Shown here in pieces: positions 1-8,762 of a stretch of 64,000 nt of DNA. The translations under genes were made by a program, and so were the position numbers. How positions within the stretch are numbered: position 1 is the first letter of the stretch; every line of letters starts with the position of its first letter. The DNA is from Septoria linicola (lineage: Eukaryota > Ascomycota > Dothideomycetes > Mycosphaerellales > Mycosphaerellaceae): the NCBI GenBank assembly GCA_024114885.1, contig CP099418.1:4836001-4900000 (forward strand), read 5' to 3'. The notes beneath the pieces are model-generated. The model was not told the origin of the DNA and did not search any database. It saw only the letters and a program-made list of their open reading frames with translations.

Positions 1-333
1 GGCGTCGGCGGAATCTCTGGCGCTGGAGCATGGATGTTCGGCCAGAACGCCGCTGCCTCGATCGCTCCAAACAACATCATCGATTACCTCCGCGACTGGG
101 TCGAGGATGGCAACGCCCCTGACACTATTACTGGAACGAAGTACTGGTATGACACCCAATCTCTGGGTATTCAGCTTGAACGCGCACACTGCAGATTCCC
201 ATACAGAAACACCTACCAGGGTGGCGACGCGAGTAACCCTGCTTCGTGGAGCTGTGTGTTGATTGACGACTGGAGAGAGTGTGGACCTGGTGCGCTGCCG
301 AGATTGTGCAATGTCGATGGAAGCTTTAACTAG
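1..333 (+). CDS. Tannase/feruloyl esterase family protein, C-terminal end (5' partial)
   Basis: The reading frame is open from the first base of the window to a TAG at 331-333, about 110 residues. The tail contains a GAGAWMFGQ segment and then a Cys-rich end with HCRFPYRNTYQGGD, ASWSC and two further cysteines. This resembles the C-terminus of fungal tannase/feruloyl esterases (secreted alpha/beta hydrolases that cut gallate or ferulate esters of plant polymers), where Gly-rich GAW and Cys-Pro-Tyr-type motifs follow the catalytic histidine. The catalytic Ser-Asp-His residues and any signal peptide lie outside the window, so activity cannot be judged. The family call rests only on the tail pattern. 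No intron is seen in this part. Confidence 0.6.
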   Translation, partial: GVGGISGAGAWMFGQNAAASIAPNNIIDYLRDWVEDGNAPDTITGTKYWYDTQSLGIQLERAHCRFPYRNTYQGGDASNPASWSCVLIDDWRECGPGALPRLCNVDGSFN

Positions 334-1301
334 ACAAGATAGAGTGAAGAGAACTGTGATCTCCATTCAGACAGTGATAGTGGACAGGGAAAAAGTTTGA
401 TACAGTTGATTAATGAGATGATGGATGCCGCTTTTTGTATATATCAGCTTCTTTTTGTTCTCTTTTGTGTGCCGCGCGCTATACAGATTAGCTAGATAAT
501 GAGTAGATGGTAGAGACAGACAGATATGGTAGAAAGATGTAATGTCGGCGACGAAGACATGATGGCTCGCCATAATCTCCACAAGTCCCCATTCCTCGTC
601 TCCTTGTGCGATCATGCGAGTTTTCTAGTCATTTCCTCATAGTGCCTACCGTATGTGCACTACCACCACTCACTCTCCATCACGAAATTCTGCTGCCTGC
701 CAGTGAGCAGCATCGCGCATCACTGCCCTCATCGATTGTGCAGAACAGAGACCAACGTACATATCCTCCACCTTTCCCAGACTCACTATCGGAACGATCA
801 GCTCACGGCACGATGGCAAGGTCAGTAAGTCGCTGGTCCTTTTCCTAACGCTTGACTAAAGGCATGGGCATATCGGCGTAAGGACATTGTCTGTCTGCCT
901 GCTGCAGTTGCTGTTTCCCGCCCTGGCCGTTCGAGAGGATCTTTTGTTTCTCTATTGACCCATTGTGCCCATCTCAGGCCCCCAGATTGAGCCGTGGCTT
1001 TCTTCGTTCACCTCGAGTTGTCGTTGTTGCGAAATGTAGATCACCGCAGGCACTACTTCATGGTGAGAATTGTGTACGGAAAGGTGGTGGTGGTTTGCAA
1101 AACATGTATAAACACAAGGTAATTTTGTGTTGCTTAGAGTGATTGCACTCCGACCGGAGTCTGGACTCAACTGCTTGCTTGATCGCATGTATGTCCATCA
1201 TGGGATCATCACATCATAACAAAAGCAGACCATTCCCTCCAACACCTCGCTAAACCCACAAGCAATCCTCCTCATCTCAAACCACCTTCCATTCTCAGGG
1301 A
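334..1301. other. Intergenic, convergent 3' flanks
   Basis: This lies between the esterase stop and the stop of the minus-strand gene at 1302. Only short open frames without recognisable domains are present. I see no RNA gene or repeat. Confidence 0.5.
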
Positions 1302-2939
1302 TTACCACATAGCACTCCCTTTCTTCACCAACCTCCCACCCTCATCACTCCCGCCCCTCAGCCCAAAGAAACTCTTCTTCTTCTTAGCCGCATTCTGTCC
1401 CCCAGCAACATTCAGCGTGCTCGCACTCGGATTTGCTCCACTCATCATCATGCTGCCACTTGCACTAGGCTGCATGTATATGCCCGGGCCGGATGGTCGA
1501 GGAGGTTGCTGTGGAGGACCAAAGTTGACTCGTTGGCTCCCTTGCGGGATGGATGGCATGCCGCCTGGATGGCTTCGTCCGGGTCTGTGGTAGCCTGTGC
1601 TTGTGTGGGGCCTTGCGATGTTGGCCTGCTGCTGGGGTTGTTGCTGCTGTTGTGCTGGGACGCCATATAGCCTTCTTAGTCGTTCGGTCTCCCTTTCGAC
1701 ATCGGCTTCTTTCTTCCTTCGTGCTCGTTCTTCGTCCTCGACCATACGCTGTAGCCGCTTTCTCTCTGCCTCATCTGCTTTGGCTCTTTCCTTTTGTCTT
1801 CGCCGCTCCTCTTTCGCTTCAGCATCAGCGTGAGCTTTTAGACGTGCTGTCTCCGCATCCAGCTCCCACTGTGAACGTGGGTCTGCGTGTGGAGGTGGTC
1901 GGGATTGAGGCGTGATAGCTGGAGGCGCAGAGGTGCTCGGTGGTACAGGAGCACCTGTGTGAAGTTTTGGCAGTGCATTGCCCTGCGTCGTCGCTCTCAT
2001 TGGTCTCGGTGCGGTCGTTTGAGGTGCGCAATATACAGAAGGTGGATGATGTGACAGTGCTGGAGCGCCCACTATGCTCACTGCATTCTGAGTCCTGTTC
2101 GCATTGGACAACTTACGCCCTCCTCCACTGAGCTTTCTCTCGCTCGGTACATGGCTCACATTGAACGCTTCTCTCAACGTGTCCTTGGAGGCAAAGTACA
2201 AGTCCTTGATGACAATCGCGCTCAACAGCAGCACCATCTCCACGCCCTTTGGATCTTCCAGCTCCAGCCTATCGAGATTCGACTCGTAGAGAGTCAACTC
2301 GCGCATATTCCTCCACAGCGCAATCGCAATATCTGGATCCCTCTTGCTCTTCTTCTTGACATCCGTATCGGTGCTCTTGCCAGTCATGTAACATGTCAAA
2401 TCTTTGCTCAGCTTGCTCTCTTTCCGCCAAACGAAATTGATCTTAGGCGTGATGGGCAGACTCGCAGGATCCGACTGTCCTCTGTCCAGATGACTGGCGC
2501 TCGGTGTTCGAAATGCAACTAGAGGCAGGCTGAACTCATACGAGTCTGATGCTCCCCATTTGCCCTCCTTGACATCTACCTTGACCTGTTGCTCAGGGTT
2601 GTAGAGCTGGATGGCAAAGTCATGGGGCAGCATGGGCTGAGGCGGCGGCGGAATGCCTCCATTTCTGCGAATCTCGTCCTGGTTCAAGGTCGGTTGTGTC
2701 CACTCGGGTCGGGCGAGGACTTCGCCAAACAGCACATCGGGGTTGTAGGCGTCGAAAAGAGCGGCGCCATACGCGTTCTTGTGCGCTGGACTCGGACTCG
2801 GACTCGATGGATCTACGGAGCGCATCGAGTACGCCGGAGCGGGATCGGAGCCATGATGGCTGAGGAAGATGTCGCGGTGGTGCTTGACGCCATCTGCTGC
2901 CGGCTTGAGGAAGAAGGCGGGCAAGTTCTCGTCCAACAT
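1302..2939 (-). CDS. Conserved fungal hypothetical protein with basic coiled-coil and Pro/Gln-rich tail
   Basis: This is a single-exon gene of 545 aa. The ATG at 2939 is chosen because the open frame further upstream only runs through a (GAC)n microsatellite read as poly-Ser and has no ATG. The N-terminal 270 residues look folded: aliphatic/aromatic segments around FEVLARPEW-like and DFAIQLYNPEQ stretches and an Asp-Leu-Tyr helix. A charged Arg/Glu/Lys-rich coiled coil follows at about residues 360-430, then a low-complexity Gln/Pro/Ser region and a basic C-terminal patch (KKKKSFFGLRGG). There is no signal peptide or membrane segment. I do not recognise the family. The pattern suggests a cytosolic or nuclear scaffold, but that is inference. 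Confidence 0.6.
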   Translation of the reverse strand: MLDENLPAFFLKPAADGVKHHRDIFLSHHGSDPAPAYSMRSVDPSSPSPSPAHKNAYGAALFDAYNPDVLFGEVLARPEWTQPTLNQDEIRRNGGIPPPPQPMLPHDFAIQLYNPEQQVKVDVKEGKWGASDSYEFSLPLVAFRTPSASHLDRGQSDPASLPITPKINFVWRKESKLSKDLTCYMTGKSTDTDVKKKSKRDPDIAIALWRNMRELTLYESNLDRLELEDPKGVEMVLLLSAIVIKDLYFASKDTLREAFNVSHVPSERKLSGGGRKLSNANRTQNAVSIVGAPALSHHPPSVYCAPQTTAPRPMRATTQGNALPKLHTGAPVPPSTSAPPAITPQSRPPPHADPRSQWELDAETARLKAHADAEAKEERRRQKERAKADEAERKRLQRMVEDEERARRKKEADVERETERLRRLYGVPAQQQQQPQQQANIARPHTSTGYHRPGRSHPGGMPSIPQGSQRVNFGPPQQPPRPSGPGIYMQPSASGSMMMSGANPSASTLNVAGGQNAAKKKKSFFGLRGGSDEGGRLVKKGSAMW

Positions 2940-2954
2940 GATGGCATGTGAAGA

Positions 2955-2961
2955 GGAAGAC

Positions 2962-2993
<32 letters not shown>

Positions 2994-2994
2994 C
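2955..2994. repeat. (GAC)n trinucleotide microsatellite
   Basis: A nearly pure run of GAC triplets with one AAC interruption sits just 5' of the minus-strand start codon at 2939. It would lie in the 5' UTR of that gene and is read as poly-Ser only in an upstream frame without ATG. Confidence 0.85.
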
Positions 2995-3731
2995 CACAAG
3001 GTAGACCATCCACCGATCTACCACTCGAACAGGCGGCCGATCACTTCTTGTGCCTGACAGCCTACTACGCACTGTGACATACAGTCCTCGTGGACAAAAG
3101 ATGGCGTGCGTGGAGCGTTCTGCGAATAGCAACATGGCGGGGACTTTTTTCCGGGCTGTCGCACCAATCATATGCTCGCCGGCATGCTGCAACATCGAGC
3201 TTGTTTCTCTCTCTCTCACACAACCACAAGGACAAGATCCCGACTAACTACGTGTGAACCATCGATGGCGCTATGCTTCATCTTTCAGCTGTGTAGGGAT
3301 GTTGACGATCGTATCGCATCATGGCGAGCCGGAAGTGCATGGCCCGATGTCAACAAAGTCAATTGCTGCAGGCAGGCAGGCTGAGAAATACTTGAGCCCA
3401 ACAAGGCCGCGTAGCTGTGGGCTCGCACAGCCTCGTTGTGTTATTTCTTCTTCACTTTGTGCTTTCGCTCCGAGGCCGCCAGTATCCACACCACCCAATG
3501 CCTACTGCCACGCGTCGCTGATAAGGTCGCCATCTGCTTAGCCGAGCGAGATGAAGTTTCGTCAGGCAGTAGAGATGGTCGAAGCGAGTACCATGGGCAC
3601 GAGTTGCATCTAGAGCTAATGTACAATTATGTTCAAGTGCTCTGTAGCAGTATACAGAACATCCTGTAGTGTTCTACCCTAGCCGCGAGGCACTGTAGGA
3701 TTTTGTTTGTAGTGCACTACTATATCCTAGA
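2995..3731. other. Intergenic between two minus-strand genes
   Basis: This is the 5' flank of the gene at 1302-2939 and the 3' flank of the aminotransferase. Short open frames only. No recognisable RNA or repeat apart from the GAC run at its edge. Confidence 0.5.
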
Positions 3732-5136
3732 TTAAGCAACGACACTGTTCATAGTTAGCAATCAGGTCGTACGATGAATGCAATGGGCATGTCAGAACTC
3801 ACCTCCATGGATGCTCCTCCTCGCCATACTGTATCCCCTCAATCCAATCCTTCATCTGCTTCGCAATCGGTCCCACTTCCTCACCAGCTGGCAGCCCGCA
3901 GTCTACCAATTCACCCTTGTACGAGATGACACGCACTGGTGAGACAGTAGCAGCAGTGCCTGAGCCGAACACCTCGAGTAGTCTGCCCTCCTTCGCCGCC
4001 TCAGCCAATTCCCTCATTGGGAACCTCCTCTCGGACACCTTCCACCCTTGAGGTCCTAGCCTCTCCCTCGCAAGCGTCAAAACCGAATCTCTCACCACAC
4101 CCTCCAAAATCGTACCATCCAGGGGCGCAGTCATAAGTTCCTTCTGTCCGTCTTTGTTCTGAATCGCGACGAAAAAGTTCATCGTGCCCACTTCTGTCAC
4201 AAAGTCTTCTTCCAGTCCCGTCTCTGGGTCGAGATCCTTGAACAGCCACAGATTTTGGTGGAAACCTCTTGCGGCTGCTTGCATTTGTGGTACGATGCAT
4301 GGAGCGTAGTTGGCGCCGAGCTTCGAGGCTCCCACACCGCCGGGCCACGCACGCACAGCGTAGTCGGTGGCTTCGAGCGAAACGGCTTTGAAGCCTGTGG
4401 GGTAGTAGGGTCCGACGGGAGAGGCGATCACGTACAGCATTGCGCTGCCTGGAGGGCCGACGCCGAGGGTTCGCTGTGTGCCGATTATGTTGGGTCGGAC
4501 GTAGAGCGAGTAGCCCTTTTGTCTGTGTGGTTCGCAACATCAGTATCTCATGACCACGTTCGAGCAGAGTATGGAGGACATCACTCACGAAGGAATAAAT
4601 CTCTCCTCCATCTTGACAAATTTCTTGATCAGATCGATCATAGCTTCGCCATTGAACGTTGGCAGCGCAATTCTCGCCGCACTCTTGTTCATCCTCGCCA
4701 TATTCTTGTCTGGTCGGAACAGTCTCACGTTGCCCGATGCGTCCTTGTATGCCTTCATTCCCTCGAATGCCTCAAATGCATAATGGAGCACGCACGTCGC
4801 TGGATCGAGGGACAGATTCTGATACGGCGTTATCCTGGGTGGTAGCCAACCGTCCGTTGCAGTCCATTCCAGCGAAAGCATGTGATCCGTGAAGGCGCGG
4901 CCGAAGACGAGCTCATTGTGAGGTGTGATTTGTTTTGGAGTTGTGGTCTTGGTGATGGAGAGGGTCGATGGGTCGATAGTGGAAAGGCGTGGATCGCTGG
5001 CGTCAGGAGCGCGCAGAGAGTATGTCCGTCGTGCTTCGCAGCGGAGCCATTGCGAGGATCGTGTTGCTGCTGCTGTTTTGGTGGAGCTCGAGGATGCGCA
5101 TCTTGCGCTTCGCGTGAAGAGCGTTCGTGCTGCCAT
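3732..5136 (-). CDS. BAT1: Branched-chain-amino-acid aminotransferase, mitochondrial
   Basis: A PLP enzyme of fold type IV that interconverts Leu/Ile/Val with their 2-oxo acids. Three exons: 5136-4589, 4522-3803 and a 13-nt terminal exon 3744-3732, giving 426 aa. The first intron starts GTGAGT. The second has a TGCTAAC branch site and adds a short ending (HPW-SVVA) typical of the family, whereas reading through it gives an early stop. Family signatures visible: HYAFEAFEGMKAY, FRPDKNMARMNKSAARI, KLGANYAP (PLP-lysine region) and VFGSGTAATVSPV. The N-terminus MAARTLFTRSARCASSS is Arg/Ser-rich without acids, a likely mitochondrial presequence. The upstream in-frame start is TTG, so ATG 5136 was chosen. 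A mitochondrial (Bat1-like) rather than cytosolic isoform is inferred from the presequence. Confidence 0.95.
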
Positions 5137-5688
5137 TGTGCTCAATGGACAGGCGGATTGGATGGCCAATTTCTGTGTTAATTTCTAAACCCAGACACCT
5201 TTTTATGGCCGAGGCGATATGTGTCAATGGCCGGTGTTGAGTCACGTCTCTGGCAGAAGGGCGTGTTGAAGCTCGAGTTATTGCATTGCCTTTCTCGGCA
5301 GAGCAGACAGCTCCGATCATCGGCGGAGGAATCTCGCTGAGGTCAGCAATGAGTTTGACATATTTGGGCCATGCTAAGTTATGCCATTGCACTTGCTAAT
5401 TTTCACTGATATCTAACTTCTACCTATGCGATATTCTCGCATGGTACCGCTTTCCAAACGCGTGTCGTTCGCGCGCGAACTACACATAACCATTCAAGCG
5501 AATGACCTTGGCTGCTTTCTAATCCCGAGCTTGTCTTCTACATGGAAACACCCAAGCACTTATACCCCAACACCCTCGACTGTGTTGCAGACATGCTGAC
5601 CACCTTGATCTGGACTCTCTCCATGTCTGACATCGCTACAGCCAGCAGGCGTGCCCGTATAATCGTCAACATGTTCCCATCACTTCGT
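5137..5688. other. Intergenic: aminotransferase promoter and 3' flank of bZIP gene
   Basis: This is the 5' flank of the aminotransferase. Short overlapping open frames on both strands show no domain. No RNA gene or repeat seen. Confidence 0.5.
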
Positions 5689-7176
5689 TCACGAGTAGAA
5701 CTGATTCCATGCCACAGGACCAGCGGCTTCGTAAAGCCCATCATCTGGTACCGGGGATATATGTAATCCACGGGGTGGCATTTCTCCGGGAAATGTCCCT
5801 CGCCTTTGCTGGTTTATGGCTTGCTGCTGCTGTTGCTGCTGTTGTTGCTGCAAGAACATCCTCTCCGCTATCCCAAATCGTGGCGCAATCTGTGCCAGAG
5901 GCATGTAATTTGCTGGTGGCACATCATCTGCGAGACCCGGGAACTCGTAGAAGAAGTTGACATCCATTCGCCAATTCGCCATATCCAGTAGCCCAGCCTC
6001 AAAATTGTGGGTGAGCTGGTAAAACGATGACTTTGGAGAGAACGCTACTATGTCGAAAGGCTCGAACTGCCACGCGACTCGTATGTTGCGCGCGAACATG
6101 GCCCAAAATTTGTTCGTAAGCATGTCGGTCTGCGACGACATTAGGCGCTCTCGTAGCTTTGGCCATGTGAGGTGGTCGATGACGGGCTCGTGGGCGATGA
6201 GACTTTCGGCCATGCTGTGACTATTGTTAGCACACAAATGTGTATTGTCGACCGCCATCGAGAAGGCTCACTGAGGCTGGAACCAAGCTGGCAAAGGTCC
6301 TTCGACCTGCACTGCCACATTCTTGGTTTCAAACATGTAGCGCTTGTGCAGCATGCGAAGGCAACTGATACGTTCAACCATGTTGCAGTCCTTGAACAGA
6401 CACAAGTCTACCATTTGTAAAACTTCCCAGAGCGGACAGACCTGTTCGTAGCGAGAAAGTGCAAACTTCCAGCCCTTGAGCACCGCGTTTATGATCACGT
6501 CCTGATTGTGTTCGTCGTCGTAGCACACACGATCAGTTGCAATGTTCCGGATGTGCTCAACGAGGTGATTCAGAAACATCGTGAGCTCCCTTCCCCCTGC
6601 CGTTGGTCTGCCGCCGGCAGCGAATTGGGCAGTAAGCTGTGGATGTGCAAATCCACGCCCTGCACTTCCGCTCCCAGCAAGATTGGCGATTCCTAGATCA
6701 TGACTATTCATTCCCGCAGCGCGAGCCGTGGGATCTGACGACGTGCCATTGCTATAGTCTGGGTACTCGTCAGCTTGTTCTCAATTCTGGATGCTGACAC
6801 GGCAGCATAGCAGCATACCTATCGTTTCCGACCAGTGCTGTGCTTCTGGCAGAGGCTCCAAATTTGAGTGGACAGTACCGTCGACATCTGTTGACGCTGG
6901 ACTGGTACTGCTGGCCTGGACCGGCCTTTGCGAGGCATCTCGGACCACTTCCTTGACATCGACATTCGTGGAGGATCCTTCTAACTGAAGTACACGTGCT
7001 TCAAGCAGAGCGAGACGGTCCTGGACTTCCTTTTTCAGGAATCTGTTGGCTTTGCGGTCGACTTCTTGCTTTCGTTGTCTTTGCTCTGAGGTGAGAACCC
7101 GGCCGCTTGCCCAAGCTTTTTTGTCGACTCCTCCTGCATCTGAACGACGACTGCCGCTTCCTGTGCGACCGCTCAT
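5689..7176 (-). CDS. Fungal bZIP-like transcription factor
   Basis: Three exons (7176-6819, 6758-6272, 6214-5689), 456 aa. Both introns are GT-AG with in-phase joins: the first restores a DYSNGTSS linker and the second a QPHMAESL junction. Residues about 27-65 form a basic region followed by a leucine-rich heptad stretch (RKQEVDRKANRFLKKEV, then DRLALLEARVLQLE), the fungal bZIP layout. The rest has Trp/Phe-rich segments (HLTWPKLRERL, FWAMFARNIRVAW, FEPFDIVAFSP) like the DUF3425-type region that follows bZIP domains in many fungal regulators. A ten-residue polyglutamine tract lies near the C-terminus. The start is ATG 7176 because the in-frame start upstream is TTG. It is probably a nuclear regulator; targets are unknown. 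Confidence 0.75.
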
Positions 7177-8762
7177 GTTTCGGGCGTGCCGCAACAAGCT
7201 CAAGCGACAGCAGAAGTTGTGCTCTCACAACGCCACTGCATGATCCTCACCTAGTCAACAGGCTGCGAGTGCGCCATGCTTTGCTCAAATGAAAACACTC
7301 TCCAGCGTGTGCTCCACTCACAGAAGTAGAAGTCGTCGAAGCGCGGAAGGGGGTCTGCACTCTCATAACCCCGCATGTGTTCGAGATCGACACACGAGAA
7401 CTGGATCCGTTCTACGCAAGTGTATAGTATAAACTCTATATAAGCCTAAACGCCATGCTTAACGATCGTCGGAGCTTCCCGACTTGTGGGCGAAGGATGA
7501 TGATCGAGCTATTGGAAGCTATAGACGTGAGGTCCTGTCTTGCAACGAGTCGACACTTGTCGCTTGTGTGATGACATCCGCCTGAGCCAATTGGGATCTG
7601 TATGATTACGGCAATTCTGAGCTGTTGCACGATGCTTTGCTCAGAGCATACAGCAATTCTTGGCAACTCCGAAGGGGTTGACTATGTGGGCCGGCTGCTC
7701 GTCTGCCCGGTGGCAACCAAGAAGTGCTTCTTGACAGCTGCTGATCACCGCGGATCGTCCGACAGTCCTTGGAAGCAGTGGCCGACAAACGTGCGGAGCA
7801 CGTTTATATGGCATGCGGCGGGCGAGAAACAGACTTCACGTTCGAGACCACTCGAAGGGGGAAGCGAAGAGCGGCAGGACAATGTTACCTAGAAAGTGAC
7901 CAGAATTCTCGTTCGTGTGAATGTCCTGCTTGCACAATTCATGCCTCAGACCCTGTCCGCTCAGAATGCTGCATTGTCGTCAGAGTTTTGGGTCAAGTTG
8001 CCTGTCAGATCTGTCGTGGCATGTTCACAGTGGTATGACCAAAGTTTGTCGCATTCTCAATCTCATAGCCATCTCATCTCCTGAACAGTCTCGTGCCAGC
8101 AGTCGGTGCCCGCAGCATTACTAGCACCGTACGCCAGCTGACACAGCCACGCCCATCGCATCAGCTTCGAGAGAAGATGTTCATAAACATGGTACGTGAA
8201 GATCGTCCGAAGGCACGCTCGAGACGGATGCTCGTATGTCGGACAGCAATCTCATGAAGAGCAGGACACTCGAACCTTGGTTGAGCTCGCAGTGTTGAAA
8301 TTTCCAATTGAAAGTCCGTGACCATGGTCACGTTGATGCGACTTCTAAGCATGTTCAAAGGCACTTTTAACCTCGCGTTCCTTGATCAGTTGTGCTGGTT
8401 GTGACTGCAGTGCATTACATCTTGTGTAGTCTGCTTCAGTCGCCATCATTCTGCGCCGGAAGTGTTACAGCCTGTAGGCAATATCGGCTTACAATCGTCG
8501 CCATGTATACAATAGCGACGGCATAGACAGAAAGCTGGAGGAGTAAAGTGTCACAGGCGCCACGAAGTCTTGGCAAGCTCAACAATCGATACAGGGATCT
8601 GTAGGCGGAAAGTCGAAGCTTACAGCTACAACGCTCATACCACACGCGAGTTTCTGGTGTGATGCTAATTATTGGGTGAGGGTTGCTGGTATATTGCGGC
8701 AATGGTGACATGAGGACAGTCAGACAGCACGTTGACTGACAGCAGCAATAGTCGTGCCCGCC
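7177..8762. other. Intergenic, divergent promoters of bZIP and SCY1-like genes
   Basis: About 1.6 kb between two divergently transcribed genes. Several 60-130-codon open frames occur, but none shows a domain, consistent codon use or convincing start and splice context. No tRNA-like B box was found by eye. Confidence 0.5.

Noticed and set aside
2940..2999. Poly-serine N-terminal extension of the hypothetical protein
   Set aside because: It starts at TTG and is only a GAC microsatellite in translation; ATG 2939 is preferred.
8262..8285. Possible tRNA B box on the minus strand (GGTTCGAG-like)
   Set aside because: The T-loop is two bases too long and no matching acceptor stem or A box was found.
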